A stretch of 64,000 bases of DNA. Source: JBAZAX01 sp041671765. GTDB taxonomy: Bacteria > Babelota > Babeliae > Babelales > RVW-14. The notes below the pieces were generated by a model that worked only from the letters and a program-made list of their open reading frames with translations, was not told the DNA's origin and searched no databases. The position numbers were made by a program, and so were the translations under genes. The stretch is taken from assembly GCA_041671765.1 (NCBI GenBank), contig JBAZAX010000006.1, positions 1-64,000 on the forward strand. The letters run 5' to 3'. Positions 35,486 to 44,135 of the stretch are shown here, one piece after another; the first letter of the stretch is position 1; each line of letters starts with the position of its first letter.

Positions 35486-37588
35486 TCAGATTCTTTTAAT
35501 GCGTAAAATAAAAGGACAACCTAAAATTCTTTGCACCATAGCTGAAGTACCAGCTTGATGACAACGCTGACATGCATAACTTTTATCAAAAAATGGTGCG
35601 AAGTGTGCCTCTAAAATTTCTTGAACACTTTTTAACTGGTTAGGACAAATAGTCGTCTTGGGTTGCACTACCCCACCTTTATCTGAAGTATATTCGCAGC
35701 CTAATATATCTTTTCTTTTTAAACACTGAGTAATTATATTAATACTCAGATTAAGAGGTTGTTTATCTTGGGCATGTAACTGACCAAGTAACAAATTTAA
35801 AAATTCATCTGCAACTTGAAAAGCCACTTCATGATTTTTACTTTGTTCGATCAATATTTTTGCTTGTTCTACAAGATTTTGATCAGTCACTGGCTCACTC
35901 GAGGTTTTTAATTTTTTTATAAGATTAATAAGACTGAAGACGAAAAAATTATCTTCATAATTATTTTCACTTGAAACCAATTGTGTCTTAAAGTTTTTAA
36001 GATTAGAAAGACACTGAACGACTGAATTCAAATATGGAACTATACTAACTTGCATAAGCCCAACATTTTGACGTTTTTCTAATGCCTCTGCTTGAATTCT
36101 TAACTCTTCTTGACGTTTCTTTATCGCCTCTTCTCGTAGTCTAGCCTCTTCCTGATTTCTCAGGGCCTCTTCTTTTTGGCTGCTATGAGTAATCCAGTCA
36201 TAAAATTTTCTAAAAAAACTTTTATATTCTTGTTCCTGTAGTTGCTGAATAGAAGGCAAAGTACCTGCCATACTTGCTGCAGCCTCAGGGTCCTGTAAAT
36301 CGACGACCTCTTTTCTTTTTTGGCTTGAGGGTTCCGACAGGTCTGCATCATCATCATTTGGATTAAAACCTCTGGCTTCAGGTCTAGCTCCAGATTGTTG
36401 TGCTGCCGGTTGGGCAGGTGCTTGCGCCGTTGGGCGCTTTTTTTGATAAAACAGAATGTAGGGAGTAAAATTTTGAAAACTTAACGGAAAACTACCTGCT
36501 TTAACAATACCTTGTATAACTTGCTCATTTATTTCGCTGACGGATGAATCATTGTATACATACCATTTTCCATTTTCAAAATCTTTAACGATAGAGATAT
36601 AGTGGTTGCAACCGTGACAAACAAAACCCGCTAATTCATACAAAAGATTTACACCTTCTCGGTTTTTGAGTTCATCTGCTGCATAAGGTTTTAAGTCGAG
36701 TTCCATAGTGAATGAGACAGGATTGATTATCTTGCGACCATCTGCAGTAAATCTTTTTAACGACATGATTAAAATATCGTGATCTTCTAAAATTTCTGAA
36801 GATTTAAAAGATGTGTTAACTTTGTTACAGCTACCACATTGATAGCCGTTTGCAAGTGATGGATGAAAGAAGTCTGTCAATAACTCCTGTAATTCAGTAA
36901 GTGTGTTATGTCTCTCAATTTTATCAAGCGGCAATGCAATTGTTTCATACGTTTCATGTTTTTGGGACTCGAACGGACATACACTTATACCATCAGTCGC
37001 TAAGCATTTAACTTTCTGATTAAGCTTTAACTCTAAAGAAATTTTGTCCGGTTCATGAATTTGGCTTAATAGTAAAGTTAAAAATTCATCAGCATCCTGA
37101 ATAGATTTTCCTTTATTGGCAGGAATATCCTCAATTAACTTTTTTGCCCGCTCAGTAAAGTCTTTATCTTTTACCTCTGATGCACTGGTTGTTCTTAAAT
37201 TTTCAAATAATTTTATTAAATTTAAAACAAGAATTTTTTTAGCACGATTTTCTGGCGTATCGTCAATACGTTCTTGTTGATAAAATGCTTTGTTTCCCAA
37301 TAATGTTGATCTGAAAACTTTAAGATTTGAAAGACACTGAACAACGGCATTTATATAACAAATGTTACGGCCGCCATTTTTTAAGCCCACATTCCTATGA
37401 CTTGCAACAGTTCTTGTTGAACTTACTGAATCAAATGTCCTTTTTTGGCCCTCTGGAGTTCGAGAAGCTTGAGTACTTTCAGTTTCGGGTTGATCATCCT
37501 CTGCATCTCGCATTGCGTAAAGATTAACTTGTAAAAGTGCCTGAAACAGCACAAACAGCATCGAAAGAACATGAAAATTCTTCTTCAC
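35486..37588 (-). CDS. Exported tandem USP-like (C19) deubiquitinase
   Basis: This 700-residue protein has a signal peptide ending LYAM-R (about residue 26) and a ubiquitin-specific peptidase domain at about 66-382. The Cys box is RNICYINAVVQCL (C77), zinc-ligand candidates are C194, C203, C250 and C253, and ILIMSLKRF is a typical USP strand. The His box is GCNHYISIVKDFENGKWYVYNDSS (read as H328 and D346). A charged coiled coil (about 470-505) follows. Then comes a second, partial USP copy (508-700) in which the Cys position is P517. It ends soon after its own CxxC. The GTG at 37588 follows GGGGG by five bases, the same arrangement as the toxin gene. It heads the operon down to 29018. Confidence 0.85.
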   Translation of the reverse strand: MKKNFHVLSMLFVLFQALLQVNLYAMRDAEDDQPETESTQASRTPEGQKRTFDSVSSTRTVASHRNVGLKNGGRNICYINAVVQCLSNLKVFRSTLLGNKAFYQQERIDDTPENRAKKILVLNLIKLFENLRTTSASEVKDKDFTERAKKLIEDIPANKGKSIQDADEFLTLLLSQIHEPDKISLELKLNQKVKCLATDGISVCPFESQKHETYETIALPLDKIERHNTLTELQELLTDFFHPSLANGYQCGSCNKVNTSFKSSEILEDHDILIMSLKRFTADGRKIINPVSFTMELDLKPYAADELKNREGVNLLYELAGFVCHGCNHYISIVKDFENGKWYVYNDSSVSEINEQVIQGIVKAGSFPLSFQNFTPYILFYQKKRPTAQAPAQPAAQQSGARPEARGFNPNDDDADLSEPSSQKRKEVVDLQDPEAAASMAGTLPSIQQLQEQEYKSFFRKFYDWITHSSQKEEALRNQEEARLREEAIKKRQEELRIQAEALEKRQNVGLMQVSIVPYLNSVVQCLSNLKNFKTQLVSSENNYEDNFFVFSLINLIKKLKTSSEPVTDQNLVEQAKILIEQSKNHEVAFQVADEFLNLLLGQLHAQDKQPLNLSINIITQCLKRKDILGCEYTSDKGGVVQPKTTICPNQLKSVQEILEAHFAPFFDKSYACQRCHQAGTSAMVQRILGCPFILRIKRI

Positions 37589-37628
37589 GATAACCCCCAT
37601 TATTAAATAATTGTTTTGTAAAAAAAAT

Positions 37629-37650
37629 AAATTACAACTATTTGTAATTT
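37629..37650. promoter_or_regulatory. Inverted repeat, candidate operator
   Basis: AAATTACAA (37629-37637) and TTGTAATTT (37642-37650) form a perfect 9-bp dyad. It overlaps the candidate -10 of the USP/toxin operon. Confidence 0.4.
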
Positions 37651-37674
37651 AATATATTAAAAGCGCTTAGTCAA
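37646..37674 (-). promoter_or_regulatory. Candidate promoter of the USP/toxin operon
   Basis: On the minus strand TTGACT (37674-37669) is followed after 17 bases by TAAATT (37651-37646). It lies about 60 bases before the operon's first start. Confidence 0.45.
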
Positions 37675-37680
37675 AGGCCT

Positions 37681-37689
37681 GGGGGGGGG
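37681..37689. repeat. Nine-base G homopolymer upstream of operon promoter
   Basis: A run of nine G (C on the transcribed side) lies seven bases upstream of the candidate -35. Such tracts can change length by slippage. Confidence 0.5.
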
Positions 37690-37817
37690 TATAAAGTTTT
37701 CATGCTGAAACAAATTTTAATGCGTCGACGGGAAAGATCGGCATGGCTGAAATAATTGTCTCAAAAAACTGTAATTCGCGTAAATCAATGCCTCAAAAAC
37801 GGTAAAGCTCGGACGGA

Positions 37818-38450
37818 TCAGCGCAAAAAATCCCCAAACATCCACGTCATCCCGGTCTTATTAATTGAATCAACCGTATGAATTGATGCATAAGCAAATG
37901 CCAAGACATGGTATAAATCAAGACATTCTCCCTCAGTCCCAATATTTAATTGTTTAATTTTTTCCAAATCTATTCCAAAAGATTCAATTTTTTGGATAAT
38001 TTCCGGATCACCTCTTAAGTACCACATCCAAATCAAAGGGATATGGATAGGCATACAACTGTATTTTTCAGAAATAGCACCCAATACCTCTATATTAAAC
38101 TCATTTTCTGTAATTTTGGATGCAACTGTTCGTAAAATCATATCATGGGATACACACTCCCCAAAAAGTTGTATAAATTTTTCAACAATGGACTTGATTG
38201 CACTTACAACCTCAATGGGATTCTCTTCATCTGTCATTGCAAATGAGCTTTGTACATAAAACTCAATCCAAGCCAAATTTTTTTCAATCGATTTATTTAA
38301 GACACTCATACACAGGGACTTATAATATTGCCGAGGCCGAAAGCTTATCACGCTAGGTTCTTCCATTTGATAAACCATGCAAGATGCAAACTTAAAACTT
38401 AGACCAAAATATCCCCCAAAAAGAGTCAACATCAAAAGTAACTTCTTCAT
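37818..38450 (-). CDS. Exported protein of unknown function
   Basis: This is an unrecognised 210-residue protein. A signal peptide is clear when the start is placed at the ATG 38450 (MKKLLLMLTLFGGYFGLSF), where GGAAGG precedes by five bases. An upstream in-frame ATG at 38480 would add ten polar residues. The rest is predicted mostly helical (VVSAIKSIVEKFIQLF, IIQKIESFGIDLEKIKQL). It has a few Cys residues but no recognised motif. It stands upstream of the USP/toxin operon on the same strand with its own gap. Confidence 0.7.
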   Translation of the reverse strand: MKKLLLMLTLFGGYFGLSFKFASCMVYQMEEPSVISFRPRQYYKSLCMSVLNKSIEKNLAWIEFYVQSSFAMTDEENPIEVVSAIKSIVEKFIQLFGECVSHDMILRTVASKITENEFNIEVLGAISEKYSCMPIHIPLIWMWYLRGDPEIIQKIESFGIDLEKIKQLNIGTEGECLDLYHVLAFAYASIHTVDSINKTGMTWMFGDFLR

Positions 38451-38584
38451 ATAGGCCTTCCATCGCATAAAAATACTCATTTTAGTTCAAGATTAGGTTT
38501 ACATGTGGTAAAATAAGACTATCGTAAGTGAAAATGCAATAATAATCGTATTTTAATCACAAAAAATTTTAAAAGGCTAAGTTC

Positions 38585-40237
38585 ATGATTTCAGAGTTTT
38601 TGGTACTTCTACCCCCTCTAATTGTAATTTTAATGGCAACGTACACAAAAAACACCAGACTCTCTCTTATTCTAGGAATATTTTCTGCTGCTCTGATTAT
38701 TAATGATTTTTTGATTTTTGGAACATTGAAAACAATCTTTGATAATATGCTGAAAGCAATTGAATTTGACGGATTAACAAGTTTTCAAACAATTTGGAGT
38801 TGTGAAAGAATATTTATACTGTTATTTCTTTTAATGCTGGGCATAATCATCTCGTTACTGGAACACTCAGGAAGTGCTTATGCTTACGGAAATTACATAA
38901 CAACAAAGCTTAAATCTGTTAAAAATGCAGAATTATCTTCTTTAATACTTTCATTCTTTTTCTTCATAGACGACTACTTCAGCTGCTTAACAGTTGGATC
39001 TGTTATGCAACCAATAACAGACCAGTTCAAGATCCCACGAGTAAAACTGGCATTCTTGGTAAGTTCTGTGGCAGTACCGCTCGCTATCATATTCCCTCTT
39101 TCAAGCTGGGTTGCTTACATTTTGGGGCAGCTCGGACAAACAGGCGTGTCAACTTGCATGGATACTTCAACAGTAATTCAGTGCGATCCATTCTTCTTAT
39201 ACTTAAAAACCATTCCATTTTTGTTCTATGCCTTAATTGTTGTTTTTTCAATCTGGTTTATAGTTTTAAAACGCCTATCATTTGGAGTCGTTGCAAAACA
39301 TGAACATATAGCTCAAACCACCGGAACTCTTTTTGGTGGCAAACAGGCATTAACAAGAAAGACGCAAGAGCCAATTGCCACAAGAGATAACTGCACGCTG
39401 AAAAGTTGTACCCTTTGGGACTTTATTCTTCCAATTATGTTACTAATAATCTCAACAGTTGTGGAAATTTTAAGAAGCGGGGACTTTTTTATATTTGGTG
39501 GATCAAACGGAATTATTCAAGCATTATTCCAGGCAAATATCCCTTCAGCGCTTTTTGAAAGTAGCGTTTTTACAATAATTATCACAACCGCTTATTTTAT
39601 TATTAGAAAAAGAATTCAAATTAAAGATTTGGGAATGATCACAAGAGAAGGCATAAATTTGATGAAATCATCATTGTTGCTTCTTATTTTGATCTGGACA
39701 TTTGGGAAAATTTTACAAAATGATTTAAAGATAGGAAGCTTTATCGCTCAACACATCGGTTATATCAACATCAGCTATCTTCCTGTAATTTTATTTTTAA
39801 TATCAGGACTGGTTACTACACTCATGTGCTCTGCATGGGGATCTATGGGCTTGATTATTCCAATCGGAATTCCAATGTTGGTTTCGCTTTCTAATGCGCA
39901 AACTCCAATCATGCTCACAGACATTCCAATGATTTATCCGGTTCTTGGTGCCATCATTTCAGGCGCCATAATTGGAAATCAGCTATCGCCCGTGGCAGAC
40001 GTCATGTTGATGTCAGCAACAAGTTCGGGATGTTACCATATGGACCTGGTTAAGGCGCAAGCAAGTTTAACAATTCCAAGCATATTTTCCGGTGCGTTGG
40101 CGTTTTTGTGCGCCGGTTTATTAATTCCTAAACTTGGCATTGCAGCATCGCTGGCAATATCCATTTCACTTGGCACATTAAATAATTTTGCAATTTTATA
40201 TATCTTAGATTTGCTTCAAAAAAGAAGGGCTTCTTAA
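38585..40237 (+). CDS. NhaC-family Na+/H+ antiporter
   Basis: This 550-residue membrane protein has about twelve helices. It belongs to the NhaC/arsenite-permease-like group, as seen in FFFIDDYFSCLTVGSVMQPI and the later GSMGLIIPIGIPML and IIGNQLSPVADVMLMSATSSGC. Such carriers exchange protons for Na+, sometimes coupled to organic acids or amino acids (malate/lactate or tyrosine in some members). The exact substrate is open. AAAAGG precedes the ATG by nine bases. It converges with the large repeat protein, with a hairpin overlapping its stop. Confidence 0.85.
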   Translation: MISEFLVLLPPLIVILMATYTKNTRLSLILGIFSAALIINDFLIFGTLKTIFDNMLKAIEFDGLTSFQTIWSCERIFILLFLLMLGIIISLLEHSGSAYAYGNYITTKLKSVKNAELSSLILSFFFFIDDYFSCLTVGSVMQPITDQFKIPRVKLAFLVSSVAVPLAIIFPLSSWVAYILGQLGQTGVSTCMDTSTVIQCDPFFLYLKTIPFLFYALIVVFSIWFIVLKRLSFGVVAKHEHIAQTTGTLFGGKQALTRKTQEPIATRDNCTLKSCTLWDFILPIMLLIISTVVEILRSGDFFIFGGSNGIIQALFQANIPSALFESSVFTIIITTAYFIIRKRIQIKDLGMITREGINLMKSSLLLLILIWTFGKILQNDLKIGSFIAQHIGYINISYLPVILFLISGLVTTLMCSAWGSMGLIIPIGIPMLVSLSNAQTPIMLTDIPMIYPVLGAIISGAIIGNQLSPVADVMLMSATSSGCYHMDLVKAQASLTIPSIFSGALAFLCAGLLIPKLGIAASLAISISLGTLNNFAILYILDLLQKRRAS

Positions 40238-40250
40238 CTTTAAGAAGCCC
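40227..40250. terminator. Hairpin overlapping the stop codon
   Basis: GGGCTTCTTAA (40227-40237) and TTAAGAAGCCC (40240-40250) are perfect complements. The left arm contains the TAA stop of the antiporter gene. It separates convergent genes. Confidence 0.6.
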
Positions 40251-40277
40251 AATATTAATATTAATTCTAATGGCTAG

Positions 40278-43200
40278 TTATACTATCAACTTTAAATCTG
40301 CACTAATATCACTAATCATTGTTGTAAAAGTTTTGCCGGTAGCAACCAATTTTGATTTTGTAAGAGTAGTATTTGCATACCAAGCTTTTAGTGATTCTAA
40401 CTTTGTCTTATCTGTCTTTGGCCTTGCATTGTGTAAATTAGTCAAAGCCGTCCAAAAACTAGTCTGTACGGTTGTATAAACTAAAGTTGGATTGGATGAA
40501 GCATTTGTAGCCACACTTGTAACTAAATTTTGTAGCACCAACAATTGTGCATCATAAGTTGAAGCGATAACCGTAAAATTGGTCAATATTTTGGTAACCC
40601 TTGCCAACTCAATGGCCAATAAGTCTGCGTTAATATCACTAATCATTGTTGTAAAATTTTTATCGGCGGCAACCAATTTTGATGCCGAGAGAGTTGCATA
40701 CCAATTAGTTAACGTTTCATACCAAGCTTTTAAAGTAGTTAATTTAGTCTTATCTGTTTTAGGCCTTGCGTTATGCAGACTTGTTAATGCAGTCCAAAAA
40801 CTGGCTTGCTCAGGTGTGTAGTCAAGTGCCTGATTTGCCTGAAAAGCTGACGCTACACTTGTTACCAAATTTGGCAAGATTGGTAGCTGAGAATCATAAG
40901 TTAAAGTTGTAACTTTAAAATTACTCAATATATTATTTACCCGTGTCATTTCGGCAGACGCTACCAAATTTGCAAAATCTGAATTGATGTCATTGATCAT
41001 TGTTGTAAAATTTTTATCGACAGCAACCAATTTTGATGCTGCAAGAGTTGCATACCACGTATTCAGAGTTTCATACCAAGTTTTCAGTGTAGTTAATTTA
41101 GTCTTATCCGTTTTAGGTCTTGCATTATGCAGACTTGTTAATGCAGTCCAAAAACTAGTTTGTACTGACGTGTAATCAAGAGCCTGATTCGTCTGGAAAT
41201 TTGCGGCTACACTTGTTACCAAATTTGGTAATATCGACAACTGAGAATCATAAGTTGAAGTTGAGACCGTAAAATTCTTTAATATATTATTTACCCGTGT
41301 CATTTCAGCCGATTGTACCAGAGCCTGGTCTATTTTTTTTAAATCTGAATTAATATCGTTAATCATCGTTGTAAAATTTCTATCGGTAGCAATTAACTTC
41401 GATGCAACTAAAGTCGCATACCATGTATTCAACGTTGTATACCAAGTTTTCAAGGTAGTTAGTTTAGTCTTGTCTGATACGGGTCTTGCTTTATGTAAAC
41501 CGGTTAAGGCAGTCCAAAAGCTCGCCTGTACCGCAGTGTAGTCAAGAGCCTGATTCGCCTGAAAATTTCCTGCTATACTTGTTACCAAATTTGGTAATAT
41601 CGACAACTGAGAATCATAAGTTGAAGTTGAGACCGTAAAATTACTCAATATATTATTGACCCTCGTCATCTCAGCAAATTGAGCCAAAGCCTGATCTATC
41701 TTTTTAAAATCTAAATCAATGTCATTAATCATTGTAGTAAAGTTTTTATCAGAAGCGACCAATTTTGATGTTTTAAGAGTTGCATCCGAATACCAATTCT
41801 TTAGTACCGCCAATTTTGCCTTGTCTGGTTTAGGTCTAGCCTTATGTAAATTGGTTAATGCTAACCAAAAACTTGGCTGATATTGCTTATAATCAAATTC
41901 TGCATTTGCAGGTACACTTTTTGCTAACCCTTGCAACGCTGATAATTGAGAATCATAACTTGAATTTGCCAAAACAACATTTGAGTTTGCCGCTGTAACG
42001 CCACTTAATATATTTGCCGACGTAAAGCCACTTAATATATTATTAACTCTAGTCATCTCAGCTATCTTAATCGCAGACGCCTTATTGGCAACTTCAACAT
42101 CTATTCCAACCTGCATTAACCAATTTGCTATATCCGAATTTTGTTCATAACTTACAAATGATTTATTCATCGCATTATTTAATAACTCCTTCAAGTCTGA
42201 CAAAGTTGAATCTGTTCTACTGTTGTAAAAATTTTTAATTGCCGTATAAATCGAATTACTTGAACTTGGATAATTTTGTAAATAAGACTGATTAAACATT
42301 CCGGTAGGATGGGCAACTACATTTGTATTCAACAATCCTGGAGTTCCTGATTTTGTTTTATCCTTCAATATTGCTGTTAAAGATGATTTTACCTCATCTA
42401 TAAGCCGTCCTCCCCAGCTTTTAATATCAGATTTTTGTGATGAGGTCAAAAATCCTTTATTCTGTGCATTGGTTAACAACATCTGAATATCACCCAACGG
42501 ATAAAGCCCTCTTTTATTATAAAAATTTTGAATTGCAGTATAAATTGAATTACTTGCACTTGGATAATTTTGCAAGTAAGACTGATTAAAGCTTGGGATT
42601 AAATTTATACTCAATGAGTCAGAAGTACTTGAAACATCAATTAAATTTGCATTTAATAACGCAGGAGTTCCAGATTTCGCAGGATCATCCAAAATTGCCT
42701 TTAAAGAAGATTTTACATCCTCTCGAACCTGCATTAAACAATTTTTAATATCATCGTTCTGCGAAGAGGTCAAAAATGCCTTGTCTTGAGCATTTTTTAA
42801 CAGAATTTGCGTATCTCCATAAGAGGAAGGAGTTCTATTATTATAAAAATTTTTAATCGCCGAATAAATTGAACTTCCCAGGCTTGGATAATCTTGTAGA
42901 TAAGTCTGATTAAAAATATCGTTGGAAACTGAAACAACATTAGCATTCAATAAAGCAGGAGTACCGGATCTTGTTACATCTCCCAATATCGCAACCAAAG
43001 ATGATTTAATAGATTCTGACGCCACACTAGTTTGTTGAGAAACAACCTGAACCGGAGTCAACGTTTCTGTTGAAGCTGAACCCTGAAGTGACGTGGTAAG
43101 TCTAGGTAACTGTGCTTGCGTTGTCGAAACAACCGGCTGAGTTACCACAGATTGTATTACAGGCTGTACTTGAATTTGCTGTGTTTGTGTCTTAGCCTGA

Positions 43201-44084
43201 GCTTGCTGTGCCTGTAATTGCCTTGCCTGTAATTGAGCTTGCACTTGCTGTGCTTGTAATTGCTGAGCTTGCAGTTGAGCTTGCAACTGTTGCGTTTGTA
43301 ATTGGGCTTGCAATTGCTGTGCTTGCAATTGAGCTTGTGCTTTTAACTGTTGCGCTTGCAATTGCTGTGCTTGCATTTGAGCCTGAATTTGCTGCATTTG
43401 CAACTGCTCGTGAGACTGCTGCACTTCTTGAGCCACCGGCGCAACTACAGGAGTAGTTAACGAGGTAGGTTGTGAAACGCGTGTGGCATAAGGATCTGAT
43501 TGAAATACAGACGTAGATGTAAATCCTGAAGTAGGAGCAAAACCCGAAGTCGACGTAAATCCTGAAGCCGGCGCTGAAGCAGGAGTCGACACTAAACTGG
43601 ATTGATCCTGAAAACTAGCTGCGGTAGCTGATGTAGATGAATCTGATAATAAATCTAAAAGCAATTGGTCTTGTAATGGCGCCGAAGGCAACTTATCTGA
43701 TAAAGGAACAGATTGCAATGACAAGTCTTGAGGAATACCACCTTGATCGATTTGATCTAATGGCAACGTAGATGCTTGTGATTCCTGAGTAATACTCGTA
43801 TCTCCAGATGATTCCAATAATTCTGAAGACAAATCTTGAATAGAAGCATCTTGAATAGGTTCGCCTTGTGAAGGCACGTTCTGATCAGAATTCGAAATTG
43901 ATCCTTTTGATTCCTGCGAATTGGTAAAATCCCCGGATTGTTTTAATAAATCCGAGGATAAGTCCTGGGAAAAAAAATTTTGCTCAGAATTCAACGAATA
44001 TACTGGTTGATTTGTCGCCGAGTACAATCCAATGAGTATAATAAAAGCCAATATCGTCGACATCTCCCTTGAATGCCACTTCAT
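40278..44084 (-). CDS. Giant exported repeat protein with Gln-rich stalk
   Basis: This is an unrecognised 1268-residue protein. A signal peptide lies at about residues 5-30. A Ser/Gln/Leu-rich region (to about 215) is followed by a Gln/Ala/Leu repeat (about 218-310, units like QLQAQQ). Next come three copies of a roughly 100-residue repeat A (SGTPALLNAN, FNQSYLQNYPS, IYTAIKNFYN). Five copies of a roughly 120-residue repeat B complete it (AEMTRVNNIL, TYDSQLSILPNLVTS, FWTALTSLHNARPKTDKTKL, NFTTMINDI). Repeats B2-B4 are nearly identical, which points to recent duplication. AGGGAG precedes the ATG. The layout suggests a surface stalk or adhesin-like protein. Confidence 0.85.
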   Translation of the reverse strand: MKWHSREMSTILAFIILIGLYSATNQPVYSLNSEQNFFSQDLSSDLLKQSGDFTNSQESKGSISNSDQNVPSQGEPIQDASIQDLSSELLESSGDTSITQESQASTLPLDQIDQGGIPQDLSLQSVPLSDKLPSAPLQDQLLLDLLSDSSTSATAASFQDQSSLVSTPASAPASGFTSTSGFAPTSGFTSTSVFQSDPYATRVSQPTSLTTPVVAPVAQEVQQSHEQLQMQQIQAQMQAQQLQAQQLKAQAQLQAQQLQAQLQTQQLQAQLQAQQLQAQQVQAQLQARQLQAQQAQAKTQTQQIQVQPVIQSVVTQPVVSTTQAQLPRLTTSLQGSASTETLTPVQVVSQQTSVASESIKSSLVAILGDVTRSGTPALLNANVVSVSNDIFNQTYLQDYPSLGSSIYSAIKNFYNNRTPSSYGDTQILLKNAQDKAFLTSSQNDDIKNCLMQVREDVKSSLKAILDDPAKSGTPALLNANLIDVSSTSDSLSINLIPSFNQSYLQNYPSASNSIYTAIQNFYNKRGLYPLGDIQMLLTNAQNKGFLTSSQKSDIKSWGGRLIDEVKSSLTAILKDKTKSGTPGLLNTNVVAHPTGMFNQSYLQNYPSSSNSIYTAIKNFYNSRTDSTLSDLKELLNNAMNKSFVSYEQNSDIANWLMQVGIDVEVANKASAIKIAEMTRVNNILSGFTSANILSGVTAANSNVVLANSSYDSQLSALQGLAKSVPANAEFDYKQYQPSFWLALTNLHKARPKPDKAKLAVLKNWYSDATLKTSKLVASDKNFTTMINDIDLDFKKIDQALAQFAEMTRVNNILSNFTVSTSTYDSQLSILPNLVTSIAGNFQANQALDYTAVQASFWTALTGLHKARPVSDKTKLTTLKTWYTTLNTWYATLVASKLIATDRNFTTMINDINSDLKKIDQALVQSAEMTRVNNILKNFTVSTSTYDSQLSILPNLVTSVAANFQTNQALDYTSVQTSFWTALTSLHNARPKTDKTKLTTLKTWYETLNTWYATLAASKLVAVDKNFTTMINDINSDFANLVASAEMTRVNNILSNFKVTTLTYDSQLPILPNLVTSVASAFQANQALDYTPEQASFWTALTSLHNARPKTDKTKLTTLKAWYETLTNWYATLSASKLVAADKNFTTMISDINADLLAIELARVTKILTNFTVIASTYDAQLLVLQNLVTSVATNASSNPTLVYTTVQTSFWTALTNLHNARPKTDKTKLESLKAWYANTTLTKSKLVATGKTFTTMISDISADLKLIV

Positions 44085-44135
44085 TCCATTCTCCCTTCTT
44101 ACTAAACTATCCTAACTGCTAATTTTTTAGATCAA

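Noticed and set aside
43180..43430. CRISPR-like or tandem DNA repeat
   Set aside because: The regular units are codons of the Gln/Ala/Leu-rich segment of the 1268-residue protein, in frame and of uneven length. No spacer-repeat pattern is present.
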